Source of the DNA: Platerodrilus igneus
Lineage: Eukaryota > Arthropoda > Insecta > Coleoptera > Lycidae
NCBI GenBank assembly: GCA_036346225.1
Contig: JARFIW010001108.1
Location: 6,036,501-6,100,500, forward strand
Length of the DNA: 64,000 nt
Direction: 5' to 3'
Each line of letters begins with the position of its first letter. Position 1 is the first letter of the stretch. Shown in pieces: positions 11,164 through 22,699 of this stretch. A program made the position numbers and the translations under genes. The notes beneath the pieces are model-generated. The model ran no database searches. It was given only the letters and a program-made list of their open reading frames with translations, and was not told where the DNA came from.

Positions 11164-11880
11164 CTGTAAAAAGTTGAATATTAATTTCTTTGAGTATTTA
11201 GGGAATAGTAATTATTTAGTAATGGTTTATTTTTATAGCAATTGACTATATTTTGTTGCTATATGTGGGGGGATCTGTGTGTGAGTCTGTATATTGATGT
11301 GATAAGAAGGTCACTAGAAGTCATTGAACGCCAAATTATATGAAAAATTACCACCCAAAGTGAAGTAAACGGAAAAATATGAAACTTCCCAATATTTAAT
11401 TGTTCTACCCTGAATAAATATAAGCGTATTTCTTATCACTACAATAGAAAGGCCAATTTTTAAATTAATTTCTTTACGTTTGTATAAATGATTACTTGAA
11501 ACGAGTTTTCATTTTAAGATATAAAAACAAAGCATATTTTCGTGCGTAGACAATTCTGCAGACTGAAAAAGAGTTGCATACATTAATTTTATTAGAATAC
11601 AAATTAATTTTAAGATAAAAATACAGCCATTCATTACACACACGTTGTTACAAAACATAAAAGAAACCCTTATTTAATTATGTAATTGAATCCCGTGCAG
11701 ATTGTGAAAAAATCGTGAAACGAATATAAACTTTAAACCATGCCTATCAATAATTCTTCTGTACTTAGTAAAAACAAGTTTCATTATAAGATAACAATGA
11801 CCAGCTGTAGATAAATACCATTTAAAACAAAATTAAACATATTTATTCTTGTTAAAGATACCTTAAAACGTGTTTAAAAA
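11164..11880. other. non-coding, presumed intron or upstream of lysozyme gene
   Basis: AT-rich and without a coding frame. The first, signal-peptide exon of the minus-strand lysozyme gene should lie here or beyond. I found no ATG-initiated hydrophobic stretch with a suitable donor. The RTE-like LINE beginning at about 11880 may have separated or destroyed it. Confidence 0.4.
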
Positions 11881-11889
11881 AATACTGAA

Positions 11890-12230
11890 ATCCGCAATTT
11901 ATTGGGATGCACTGCAATCTATCTACAGTGACGAAAAGGTAGAAGCGATCTACAAATATATCGAAGATATACTAAGATACGTAAAAGGACATAGAAATTT
12001 AATAATTACGGGGATTTTAATGCAGTGGTAGGTGAGTATATGGAAGGAGCGTTAGTAAGTCTATTTGGTTTAGGCACGAGAAACGACAGAGAAAATAGGC
12101 TGGTAGAATTTTGCGACAAAAACAATTTAATTATCACAAACACGTTATTTCAACATCATGCTAGAAGTCGATATACGTGGAAGATGCCAGGGGATATAGA
12201 AAGATATTAAATAGATTATATTCTTGTTAG
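11890..12230 (+). pseudogene. RTE-like endonuclease domain
   Basis: Reading through a frame break near 12008, the sequence gives a phosphodiesterase-type endonuclease: an NLIITGDFNA-like core at about 11996-12025, then FGLGTRNDRENRLVEFC, NTLFQHHARSRYTWKMPGD and an IDYILV-like end with an internal stop. In intact LINEs this enzyme nicks chromosomal DNA to prime reverse transcription. The N-terminal part is missing. Confidence 0.65.
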
Positions 12231-12599
12231 ACAACGGTTTAGGAATTAAGTAAAAGACTGTAGAAGCTAGCCAGAAGCAGATATAGAGACTGACCACAAC
12301 ATCGTATTTATGAAGGCCACACTTAAATTTAAAAATATGAAATAAAAAACGGAAAAAGGCACTTTGACTTTGAGAAAATAAAAATTAAAGATATTCAAAA
12401 AAGATTCAAAAAAGTTAGATGAATTGCTGAAAGATATCGGGAAAATTTCTGACATTAAAGAAGTAGAAACATAATGGAATAACATTAAATCCAGCTTAGA
12501 CATGGCGGTCAGAGATATTCTGGGGTATACACAAAAAAAAATAAGAAACCATGGATAGATAACAAAGGATATCCTGAATTTAATAGAAGAAAGACGAAA

Positions 12600-14110
12600 A
12601 TACAAAAATCAATCAGACGAAACAGGAAAATAGAGATGCACAGCCATAAAATGGGAAATTATTTGCAAATGCTGAAAGCTAAAGAACAATGGATTGGTGA
12701 AAAGTGCAAAGAGGTACAAACTAAGATGGAAATAGGAAAGACAGATGAAGCATACAAACTAATTATAACCAATTTTGGGGATATAAAACCGTATAGCAAA
12801 AATATAAAGAGCGCATGAGAAAACGTCATTATAGAAAATGTAGAGAAAGTGGGTAGATGGCAAGAATATATAAGGAATTTATATGCAAGAGAGGAACTAA
12901 CAGCATTAGAACTGGAATCAGACATTGAAAATGATGACTTGGGATATCGTGTACTTAGAGATAAGTTTCAAGTAGCATTAAAATGTCTGAAAAATGGCAA
13001 GGCGCCGGGTACAGATAAGGTGCAAACAGAAACTTCAAAAGACGCATTAACAGAACGTCTCTTCCAATTTGTAAGCTATATGTATGAAACAGGCGAAATA
13101 CCCAAAAATTTCAAACGTAACACCATAATAACTATACCAAAAAAGAAAGGCGCGGATAAATGTGAAAATTTTTGAACAATAAGTTTGACAGCACACGTGT
13201 CAAAAATATGCACTAGAATTGTACAAAGATGAATGGAAAAACGAACTGAAGAAATTTTAAGAGAACATCAGTTTGGGTTTAGGCAAAAGAGGGATAATAG
13301 AGGAAACAATAGAAAAAAAGGAAAACGTGTATATAGGGTTTGTAGATTTGGAAGAAGCATTCGACAATGTAAAATGGAAAGAAATGTTCACAATACTCAA
13401 AATTAGAATTAGAATGTGTTTTAGGAATAGACGAATAGTACATAGCTTATACAAAGAGCAAACAGCAGTAATAGAATTAGAGCAGGAACGTAGAGAAGTA
13501 AATATTAGGAAAGGGGTGAGACAGGTATGTGCCTTATCACAATTAATTTTTAACTTGTACATTGAAGAGGCAATAAATACTGTCAAATGCAGAAAGATAT
13601 ATGGAATTACTATGCAGGGACAAGAAGTTGATACACTAAGATTTGCTGATGATATAGCGGTATTAGTATCTAGCAAGGAAGAATTAAAACCTGCTCTTAA
13701 TGAAATGGAAATGGTTCTAACAGAAAGATACGGTATAAAAATTAACAAAAATAGAACTAAAGTACTAGTATGCAAAGGAGGTGAAAATAAATCAAAAACA
13801 AGAATACAAATAGGTAACAAAAACTTACAAGAAGTTAATGATTTCTGCTACTTAAAAAGCCAAATAACGCAAGATGGAAAAAACGCAAAAGATATAAAAC
13901 AAAAATCAGCACAAGTTCGTGCTACATTTAACAAGAAAAAGCAACTACTGTGTTCAAGGACAACAAACATAGAAACAAGGAAAAGATTACTTAAAGCATA
14001 TGTGTGGAGCACTGCACTGTACGGCTGTGAAGTCTGGACAGTAGGAGAAGCGGACAAGAATAGAAATCAATTGAGGTACCAGTTTCAAGATGGATAAATT
14101 AATGACGAAA
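12600..14110 (+). pseudogene. RTE-like reverse transcriptase, several frameshifts
   Basis: Pieces in order: the linker at 12636-12815; RT N-terminal part at 12849-13175, with KNGKAPGTDKVQTE and IPKKKGADKCENF; and the palm at 13273-14090, with FVDLEEAFDNVKW, GVRQVCALSQ (normally GVRQGC.LSP), FADD at residues 124-127, NDFCYLKSQITQDG and YGCEVWTVGEADK. The Gly-to-Val and Pro-to-Gln changes in the conserved loop, stops near 13175 and a frame jump near 13240 show it is dead. Confidence 0.75.
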
Positions 14111-14284
14111 AAGTAACTGTACTTAAACAAGATGATTATTATAAGCAACTACAAGTATTGGTTGGGCAATATTCTCGAATACTGTTAATTGTGTGAAAGG
14201 ATTTACTGGAAAACTATTAATTCGGCAAATGTCTAAGTGTTGGGGATCTTGGCAGCCACAGGCTGCTTAACCCCCTTCACATAC

Positions 14285-14560
14285 CTTATATGTGATTTTC
14301 CAATGCTCCTCCCGAAGGTACTACATTGACCAGGAAGCGAGTTTTTTTACCTGAAAAATTGTTGCAAGCAAGGTAGAGATTTTTAACGTGCGTGACAACA
14401 CTCACACACGGGACCTCCATTTTACCTCTCATTCGCGAGGGCGTATTTTTGTGAAAAATGCTCGCCTAACATTTTTCAAGTGGACCGTGTCGGGATTCGA
14501 ACCCGAGACCTTGAACGAAGTAGTCACACGCATACCAACTACGCCACAGAGCCGCCTACT
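14285..14560 (-). mobile_element. tRNA-derived SINE, copy 1
   Basis: Read on the minus strand, the head (14560 downwards) begins GGCGGCTCTGTGGCGTAG, an A-box-like promoter, followed by GGGTTCGAATCCCG-type B-box sequence at 14491-14507. The unrelated body runs to a 3' end near 14285. RNA polymerase III would transcribe such an element, and a LINE would mobilise it. It is bounded by CTTCACATAC repeats. The head is tRNA-like but its arms are degenerate and it is fused to a long body, so this is a SINE and not a tRNA gene. Confidence 0.8.
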
Positions 14561-14570
14561 CTTCACATAC

Positions 14571-14879
14571 CGTTCATTTACATTTCCAATGCTCCACCCG
14601 AAGATACTACATTGGCCAGGAGCCGAGTTTTTTGTTGCCTAGAAATTTAGAATTTTGCCAAACCCTTGCCGTTCCAGACAAGGTAAGGATCTTTAACGTG
14701 CGTGACAACACTCACACACGGGACCTCCATTTAACCTCTCATCCGAACGAGGGCGTAATTTTTGTGAAAAATGCTCACCTGTCATTTTTCAAGCAGTCGG
14801 CCGTGTCGGGATTTGAACCCGGGACCTTGGGATCCGTAGCCTTACGCTTACTACATTGATCCACGGCGACGCCACCCCC
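14571..14879 (-). mobile_element. tRNA-derived SINE, copy 2
   Basis: Same family and orientation as the adjacent copy, with the B-box-like sequence at about 14807-14820 and the head ending near 14879. The body carries an extra segment around 14641-14690 ('tttagaattttgcc...gttccagacaagg') that is shortened in copy 1 and present in the 37.4-kb copy, so copy 1 has an internal deletion. It is flanked by CTTCACATAC on both sides. Confidence 0.8.
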
Positions 14880-14889
14880 CTTCACATAC

Positions 14890-17480
14890 CACTGAATCTC
14901 GGTGAAATAGGGCATATAATTAGAAAACAGCGGAAGGGGAGCTGAGCTGTATATAGGCTGTGTAGGAATTTCAAGGAGCTGTGAGGGCTAGCTCAGAATA
15001 TAAATAAGTGGAGGTACAGAAAACCTAAAAAAAAAAAAAATAAGTGCAGATTAATCTGATGATTATTATAAACAACTACAGGTGTTGGTTTGTAACAGTT
15101 ATTTTTTACCACTGCAGAACGTCAATGAATTTTTAGTTTCACAAAACTGTTGTCTAGTCATTTATATCACGTAAACAATTTTTAAGTAAATAAATACCAG
15201 TATTGGTATTATGAGGTCTAACCGCCATACAGAAATGCGAGTTTGGTTGCTAACATCAAGCGTTAGTTGTTAGTATGAAAATTATCAAGGCCAAACAGCT
15301 TTCCTGTTTCATGCATATAGCATCAGCGCTCACTAGAGCTAGAACTTTCGTCGAGAACCAACATGGAAACCCAAAGGGTTCTAGCATGTAATTTGCGGCT
15401 GGCCTTGTGCTGTAGTGGAGCTCTAGTGTGCTGAACACTAGGCTTAGTGTTTTTAATAATGGCAAGCAGTTAAAAATAAGTTACTAGACAAACTAAATAA
15501 TTTTGTTGTAGCGCTCTATTAATAACTCTATTAATAAATCTATCAATAACTCTATAAATAACTCTATTAATAATGCTTTTGATAATTCGTTTGATAACCT
15601 TTTTGATAGTTCTTTGGATATTTTTTTTAAAATAGCTCTTAAAATGTTTCTTAAATAATTTTGTAAAAGTTTCAATTGAATATGTCTTACAACGCTTAGT
15701 AAAAAAGCTTACAATTAAATGCTTCTTGAAATGCTGCGTCAAATCTTTAATTAGATATTTATGTTATAATTCTCCTGCAAATGTAGAGAAAGAACTTTTT
15801 AAGAAATCGTTTTGTATATCAACTGTAAGGCTTCTCCGTATATTCATTTGTTAGAATGAATTCGCCTTACCTGGTTTTATAAAAATAAGGCAGTCTGAAA
15901 GTTGTGTTTCAAGACGATATTAATTTTACTTTCGCATCTACGAGTACCAAAATATAGTTTATCCACATCAACGTTGCGATACGAAAATATCGATCCAGTA
16001 TGAACGCCCTTCAACCTTGCGATGAATAGTTGGATTTAATGAAATGTTCTGCAAGGAAACAATATGTTTGGATTTTAAAGAAACGTTCTACAAAGTACGT
16101 AGAAATTTTTATGTTTTGGAACTAAAGTCCGATAATGAATTGAAATGGTCTTTTTGAAGTTGCGAGTGTGAAATTACAAGTAATTAGGAGGACAACTATA
16201 CGATGGTAATTATTTTGGTCAAGATCTACACACAGTAGAACATCTAAGTTTTGTATTGGATTTTGGTTGGTCCAGTTTGTGCGTGTAAGAAAAACGCATT
16301 AGGTTGTTATGGTCCGGTCCAGGGATCACGCAGCTGATTGTGTCCTGTATAACATCTGGATTCTACGTCAATTGTTTTCCGAGGAACGTATGTATTAACA
16401 CCTGTTCTAACATGCTGTAACACCTTCACGTAAACAACATCTGCTGAACCGAGGTAAGAGATTAGTATTATTCTGACATCACGTTTACAATTGACGATCT
16501 TTGATACAAGGCTGCTTCAGAAAATATCTTTGTAACAACTTATTATCACCTATCCGTTTAACAAACTAAAAAGGACTTTAGTAAATTTTTATTGTCAATA
16601 TTAGTGCAGTGCAATCACAGTTACTGTTTTCAATGAAATTAAGCAAACCTAAAGAGTTCTTATTAAAGTTTCATATATGCATGATTTCACTTACAGTTTC
16701 TGAACGATGAATTAATAGACAATTTAGATAATTTTTTATATATGTAAACCGAATAACAGATCTGGTATTTTTGGTATAAATTCAAGTTAAATTTTTGTAA
16801 CGAAAGCAACACTTAAAGTTTTGATATTTCTTTTGAATATATAATCCTATCTAATGGGTAGATGAAACTTGTATTATCTTTTCTTAATAATAATAAATTT
16901 TATACTTACAATTTTTATGAAGGAACAATTTTTAATTAAAAAATCAACATTTAATTTTCTTAATTAATTGTTTTATTCTGAACAAGTACGTTCAGAAATA
17001 GAGTAACCAGGTATAAGATCAAATAGCATAAAGTGGTAACCCGAATTTAACAAGAAGCTTTAATAGCCTTTCCAGATTTTGAAGCATAAAAGTCCGTGTT
17101 CATAATTTTGTTTGCCTGATTAATCTTTGTTGTTTTTTTATATGAGGTAACAAGAGAATACCTCTTGTGTCCTCATTTTTGTTAATTTAATTAAATTTTC
17201 TTTACAGCTTCTGCGTTAGCAGTTAATACGGTATTCCTCTCTAAGGGCTCCCAAGTCCCCCTTAGAGAAACCCTGTGTTTAAAAATTAATGACTTGGTGG
17301 CGCCCTACCTAAACCCCTGTTTTGTTAAAAATCTAGTCCTAGTAAGAAAATAATGCTTTGTAAAAAGAACCACGACCAACTCTCATAAGGTCTGCCCAAG
17401 GAATAGACCCCTAGCATAGTCGGAAGATATTTGCGTTCCATCATTTTAAGGAAATCCTTCCTTAAAGGCCACTGGTCACA
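14890..17480. other. about 2.6 kb with no recognised gene
   Basis: AT-rich non-coding sequence. Apart from a low-complexity tandem repeat (entered separately) I see no gene or element. A stretch after 14890 ('cactgaatctcggtgaaat...catataatta') recurs in altered form at about 17660-17695, so it is part of a dispersed repeat that also hosted the SINE insertions. Confidence 0.4.
15500..15690. repeat. degenerate tandem repeat of about 12-16 bp ('aataactctatt')
   Basis: Repeated variants of 'ctattaataactctattaataaat' and then 'gataattcgtttgataacctttt'. In the minus direction this gives a long open frame of Ile/Asn/Arg/Lys repeats (INRVI, IDRFI), but that is a by-product of the repeat and has no known domain. 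Confidence 0.6.
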
Positions 17481-17559
17481 TTAGGGGATAAAAAGAACCC
17501 TTAACTAGTTAACCTAACCAGTAGGTAAACATTATAGGTTGTGAAATATTTGCAACTAA

Positions 17560-18340
17560 TGTTGACTGTACGAAAAGATATATTGGAAAAAATATGAAAT
17601 AGGCATTTGGTCAAATGCTGGGGGAACTTTGCAGCCATAGGTTGCTTACCCCCCTTCACAACCACTAAATGTCGGAGAAATGGTGTATATAATTGTAAAA
17701 CAATAGAAGGGAACCTAATTGCATGTAACAAAAAATAGCAGCGCTTATAATCAAAGACAACACACATAGAAACTAGAAGAAAATTGTTGAAAGCATACGT
17801 GTGGAGCACAGCACAGTATGCTTATGAAATACGGGCAGTAGGAAGAGCATACAGAAAAACGGTAGCAGCCTTTTGGAATGTTGTACTTCAGATCTATGAG
17901 GAAGATAGCATGGACAGACAAAGTTAATAACAAATTGGTTATAAGCATAGTAGGGGACTAAAGATATCTGTGGAAAATAAATAGGGAAAATAGAAGGGCA
18001 GAATACATTTTAAGTCTTTTTTGGGGAATAGTACGGGATATACTACAAGCAGAGATAGGAAAAAGGAAGCAGATGTAGATCTAAATCAGATTGATAGATG
18101 CAGACTGTGCAAATTTCAGGGAAATGTGTAGGTTAGTTAAGAATAGGAAACAATGAGGGTACGCGTCTAACCAGTTCCGGCACTGAAGACCTAATGACGA
18201 TTATGAAATTTTTGTAAATGAGATTAACGGATCCTCGTTTACACGCTTCTCATCTCCTTCTACTAATTTAAAATAAACACAATAAAAAAAATAACACCAC
18301 TTCTTGTTTACCTAATTTATATTAATAAACATGAACATCC
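17560..18340 (+). mobile_element. RTE-like LINE 3' end, relic
   Basis: From about 17735 the C-terminal coding block of the RTE-like family is visible through many frame breaks: an AYVWSTAQYAYEIRAV-like string, RKIAWTDKVNN, then a CANFREMCRLVKNRK-like end near 18110-18150. The 3' untranslated part after 18220 ('acacgcttctcatctcc', 'aaaataaacacaata') matches 30880-30960, which is another stray 3' end of the same family. Confidence 0.6.
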
Positions 18341-18435
18341 AAAATCATATGTAATAATTTTATTTATGAACCACAATCAATATCCTAATAATCGCCTGAA
18401 GAAAAGTGGTCAAAAGTTTATTCCATGCGACAGAG

Positions 18436-18474
<39 letters not shown>

Positions 18475-18516
18475 TGTGTGTGTGTGTGTGTGCGCGTGTG
18501 TGTGTGCGTGTGTGGG
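18436..18516. repeat. (GT)n microsatellite
   Basis: A run of alternating G and T, about 80 bp, with a few C and T interruptions. Confidence 0.95.
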
Positions 18517-18519
18517 GTT

Positions 18520-19850
18520 AATACACAAACTGCAAAAAACTCCGACGCGAGCCTGAAAATGATTATCGTTGCCGCAGAAAGGTAAACAATATTTAAAGCA
18601 ACACCTATCAGAATACCATTATGAGAAGGGTGGGTTAATTTACTCGTTACTTATATATTTTAGAAAACAACTATATTGTTACGGTGTTACACAGGGTTTT
18701 TTCTTAAACTTCAAATTGCATAAGTACAAATACAAAACTGTATTGCTTATTTATACTATGGTTTTCCCGACTTTCTTCAACAGTACAATGTTGTACAAGA
18801 GTTGAAAGTATTGTTATACGATTCTATCGTAGTTATATCTTACCGCAAAGGTCATAGCGCAGGAAATTCGCCTTTTGTCAACTAACCACAATCGATTGTG
18901 AGGGTAGTTAAAACTAATTCGTAGTAAAATATCTATGTTGAAAATTTTACTATATGCCAGTAACTTTTTGCGCCCAAATGATAAAATGCTCCGAAACTTT
19001 GCTTACTTTACTTACCTCTCAGACCTTCCTGTCTAATAATAATAATATCCAATTAAATTTCGACATATTAAGATTTTAGGTTGCTAGCTTGTATTTGAAT
19101 TCTTACCTAGCCCATTTGTGACAACAAGAAGCCCACTTACTATTAAAACTTGTCCTAATCTAACTTTCGACATCTTTCACTAAAGAGTTTCAAGTGACTA
19201 ATTTAGTATACCAACATTTAACCATGATAACACTGGTAAGGTCAAGTGTCATTTGTTATTTTTATAAAGAATTGCTAAAGTTTCTATTTAAATTGATTCA
19301 ATTAGTGATTGCAGATATAATAGTTAATAAAATTTGGAATTTGGTAGCATTCTTTTAAAAGATATTATTTCAAACTGGGTAAGGTTCTTTTTTCTTTAAT
19401 AAAAGGATTAAGTGCAATCTTCAGTAGCGTACAAAATATAGTGTGTGCGACAACATTGTTAGCATGCGGGGGATTTCCAATGATTATAGTGTTTAATTTA
19501 AATATTACCATAGTAGCGGTTTCTGAAATGGAGGAATTGCACCGTGTAAAAGGCCGACTTACGGAATGACAAAAAGAAGTTCTGAAGTTTGAGAACTAAC
19601 CTCTAAAGAGGCCATGCCAAAGTTAATAATAGGGGTAGGAGTAACGGGTACTAAATAAAACGGGAAAAGAAATTAAAAGAAAGAAAATACAAGAAGAACC
19701 TAAACAAAACAGTACAGGCGAAAAGTAGCGGTCAGTTGGCCAATGGTCCTTCTGATGCAACAAATCAATTTCATTACTCTCTCCTTACATCTGACTTCTA
19801 TTTCTAAACTAACCTTCGATCAACGTACTGAACTAGTGTAGTGTAGTGTA
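18520..19850. other. about 1.3 kb with no recognised gene
   Basis: AT-rich non-coding DNA. A short 'gtgtagtgtagtgtag' run at about 19836-19850 abuts the point where homology to the 45-48 kb element begins, marking the 5' truncation of copy 1 of that element. Confidence 0.45.
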
Positions 19851-19854
19851 GTTA

Positions 19855-21564
19855 TTTAACTACAAACCATAACTTTTGCTACAAGGGCGAAAACGAGGAA
19901 AACTGCAATATTATAGTTGACAACGATAAAACTGTGGGAATAGATTGTTTAACATGGCTAACAACCAATGCAAGAATTAAGATTTACAACAAATTTTTGT
20001 GTCAGATAACCAGCCTTGGTGTTAATAAAAACCTTGGAAATCATTTACAAAATTTTTTACGTTGTCCAGATGCACGTTTAAGAGAAACATTAGCGTTTAC
20101 TTTGGCCAAATCACATGGTGTTACGCGATTGGAAGCGACAATATACAACTGTACAATTGGAAACTATGTCGGTGCGGAACAGGTGTATAATCCCTTAAAA
20201 GACTGTTTAACCATATTGGAAGATAGTAAGTTATACTTCCTATATGGGTCAATGTACTCGGTGCCACTTGCCAAAATGTAGAGTAAGCTATCAGAAAAGC
20301 TACAAAATAGCTGCTGTTTAGTGTATAATAATCTACTACAGTACGTGTATTGGGGGAATAGCAATACAAAGAAATTGACTGGCTTGCAAATTAAGTTGTC
20401 CGAAAAACCAGAGGAAAGGGAAATATTGATTAAGTGTATGCTTTCGGTTTCTAGTTTTAACTATTTACTTGTAAATTATTTGGAGATAGTAGAGGAGGAA
20501 AACATTCAAGTACATCTTTTACACAATCTGCAACACCATATTCTACAATTCCAAAAGAAGTAATCATTTCGGAATTGGGGATGTTAGATACGCCTAACAT
20601 TCGCCCAGAGGTTGTACGACAACGCGTAAATATTAGCAGTAAACTTTATCCGTCAACGCTAAAGGAAATTGCCCCATTATGCACGCCATACGCTGTAAGT
20701 GGAAGAAAAGACAGCTGGAACTGGAGGAAATGGATGCAAAAAGGCGAAAGTTGAACTACATGGAAAACACTGCGACAATGAGCGAACAATACAAAGATGT
20801 GTTAGACAAAGAACATCTTATTAGAGAAAATGAGGAAGAATTAAAAGATTATTTTATGTGTCGGTGGACTGACTTAGATACATCCGGGTTCTACAAGCTG
20901 TATGCATTTATGGTTAGTAAAAAGACTCTTTTAGTTATGTAGGCGTCCTTGCGGAAAAGAATCGTACTAAATCCGTATACTTTTTAAAAGGTTATTCTAA
21001 AAACGTATTTATCGAAATGGCAGATAACATAGACGAACTAAAGAATGCGAGTTTCGTAACCTTGGCGTACACCACACGCAAAGGGGTTCCGCTAAACATT
21101 GTATATTTGCCTAGTATAGAACCTTTCGGATCATTTAAAACCGAGGGTCCTACAACCTATAACGACCTTATATTCCTAAAAGTGGTGGACAAGCAACTAT
21201 GCAACAGTGAGTGGGAAAATAAGGATCCCTCCAATACCGACAAGAAGAAGTCGATCAAGTTAACAAGATACGTATGCAGAATATAGTGGGAGAGCCGCGA
21301 TTAAAAGATTGTCACAATCTGCAAGAATTACACGAAGGAATTGATATGGTGGTCGATGGAATCAAAAACTTTATATATAGAGACAAACTTCGGTACATTT
21401 TACAATTCTAAAACCTAGACGGTCTTCTCAATGTATCAAACTATGGGCTAGAAAAGGAGATAGAGGACTTGAGTGTCGATTTAAATTTTAAGCTGCGAAT
21501 ACAATTAGATAAAATTAAAACCACTCCAAACAAACATAAAGAAAGGACTGTTTTCTGTGTATAA
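19855..21564 (+). pseudogene. virus-like element gene, copy 1 (5' truncated, many frameshifts)
   Basis: It aligns throughout with 46305-48052 (copy 2). Visible blocks in order are: VGIDCLTWLTTNARIKIYNK with a following GNHLQNFLRC strip and GVTRLEATIYNC (19934-20280); WGNSNTKKLTGLQIKLSEKP (20321-20563); IIISELG-type and TPNIRPEVVRQRVN; a Lys/Arg/Glu-rich coil (20679-20830); and LAYTTRKGVPLNIVYLPS with FGSFKTEG (21017-21286); ending with ERTVFCV and a stop at 21562-21564. Frameshifts and stops separate the blocks. I do not recognise the family with certainty. The spacing of IDCLTW..., KIYNK and GITRLE is reminiscent of replication-initiator proteins, but that is only a suggestion. Confidence 0.7.
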
Positions 21565-22012
21565 CTTTGTATTAAAATTAAGTTTAAATGGCTCCATGCT
21601 TGGCATTAAATATTTTTGAATTTTGTTATGTATGTCAGAATAAAAATTTTAGAATAGTATTACATTGATCTTTATTTATAAAAGGCTATGACGTCACCAC
21701 GACCTTGGAAAAGTAGCCGAAACTATGTAACCGAGACCATAGCGAAGTGTGGAGGAGGATCGGTGGATCGAGTGGAGGAGGATCGGTCGATTGGGAGGAT
21801 CTACGATTAGAAACTGTTTATAAATAATAAAGTTATAAAATTGGGTGTTGAAGCTCGATAAGGGTTGGTCCTAAATTTTTAGGGGTTAGGTTACCGATTT
21901 TTTAGGGTAGGGATAGTTGGAGAAAAAATCCCACAAGGAAGTCCACGAGGAAGGAGCAAGGTGGAAATCCCTTAAAATAAGACTTTAAATTGGGTTTTTA
22001 CATGTAAAAACC
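21565..22012 (+). other. 3' region of virus-like element copy 1
   Basis: The first about 130 bp ('aataaaaattttagaatag', 'ctttatttataaaaggctatgacgt') match copy 2 to about 48188, then the copies diverge. A GGAGGAGGATCGGT-type repeat lies at 21750-21800. The last about 50 bp ('cttaaaataagacttta' and then a palindrome) match copy 2 again at about 52710-52748, suggesting a common element terminus and a large internal deletion in copy 1, or an insertion in copy 2. Confidence 0.55.
21993..22012. repeat. perfect 20-bp palindrome at 3' end of element copy 1
   Basis: GGTTTTTACATGTAAAAACC is its own reverse complement. Copy 2 has AATTTACATGTAAATT at the equivalent place. It is followed at once by 'taggttagat' and a CAGCG-G-CGCTG hairpin. 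The 13-base string acctaggttagat (22010-22022) recurs inverted beside the hairpin upstream of copy 2 (about 45321-45334). Confidence 0.7.
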
Positions 22013-22193
22013 TAGGTTAGATCAGCGGCGCTGTGAGGCGCTGTTAGGAGGGGCTGCACCAGGATCGGCTCCATCCTCTACTTGTATGCGACGAGGATTT
22101 TTAAGACTGCTATGGGGAATTCAATGATCAGAACGGACCTTAGATTTTTCCATAAGAAAATACATGGGAAAATGGGTGGTTTTGTTTTAGAAG

Positions 22194-22690
22194 TATCCTC
22201 CCTAATCTACTCACCTGTTACACTAATTTTACATATAAAACAATTTTATGTCTCAACACGTCGATCTTCCAAGGTCAACACCATGTTTCGTTCCTATGTT
22301 ATTGGATTTCACATCATTCTGCTCAAAACAAAGACAATATTTTCCAACGTCCAATTCTAATAAAGTGCAAGTGTTGTATGCACTATATGGTGTCATCCAA
22401 CATAGCGGTTCAATCCTTCATAGACATTATGACATGTGTAAAAACAAGAACTTCAAAAGAAAGCGATGGTTCTAATTGGTACATCTTACCTAGAAATCAA
22501 AAACATACCTTATCTTCACAGTGTAAATGCGCTATACCCAACATAGAAATTCTATCGGGAAAATGGTATCATGTCAGTGATTTCCACGTTATAGAAGTGC
22601 CCGAAAGGAAAGTACTCGAGGTACAAACATATATACTTTTTATGGACGAATTTTGTAGTCTCTAACATATTACATATAAATAAATTCTTA
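22194..22690 (+). pseudogene. USP16/45-like ubiquitin hydrolase pseudogene, 3' part, intronless
   Basis: Across three frames the sequence reads as the C-terminal half of a ubiquitin-specific protease: PVTLILHIKQF (normally LTLHLKRF), KVN then HVSF, PMLLDFTSFCSK, VLYALYGVIQHSGS, HRHYDMC (catalytic box, normally RGHYxAY), VKTRTS, and KWYHVSDFHVIEVPERKVLE followed by a YILF ending. The VKTRTS and SDxHVxxVPxxKVL strings are closest in my memory to USP16/USP45. Frameshifts lie near 22277, 22285 and 22412, and the box Gly is lost. Lack of introns, an AATAAA at about 22679 and a short A run at about 22700 suggest a retrocopy. Confidence 0.7.
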
Positions 22691-22699
22691 ATGTAATAC

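Larger units (their letters stand above)
11880..14240 (+). mobile_element. RTE-like LINE, second copy, degraded
   Basis: Plus-strand LINE of the same broad family as the one at 1186-3590. It keeps an apurinic-type endonuclease (about 11890-12230, with a GDFNAVVGEY-like motif across a frame break, then GLGTRNDRENRLVEFC and SRYTWKMPGD), a linker, RT (12849-14090) and the start of the C-terminal block. The endonuclease resembles the RTE/BovB type, on which I base the clade name. Stops and frameshifts occur throughout. Two SINEs follow it directly. Confidence 0.75.
14275..14889. repeat. triple target-site repeat CTTCACATAC flanking two SINEs
   Basis: The ten-base string CTTCACATAC occurs at 14275-14284, 14561-14570 and 14880-14889, exactly at the left edge, the middle and the right edge of two adjacent SINEs. 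This is what two successive insertions at one target would leave, each making a duplication. It also fits insertion of a dimer followed by recombination. See the two SINE entries for the element boundaries it defines. Confidence 0.75.

Noticed and set aside
14285..14879. tRNA genes suggested by B-box-like sequences
   Set aside because: The heads are fused to a shared 200-bp body, occur in four copies and show target duplications, so they are SINEs. The cloverleaf arms are not convincing.
15470..15742. Minus open frame of Ile/Arg/Asn/Lys repeats
   Set aside because: A by-product of a short AT-rich tandem repeat; no domain, and neighbouring frames are open too.
18436..18516. CRISPR-like or regulatory repeat
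   Set aside because: Simple GT microsatellite with no spacers; the window is eukaryotic.
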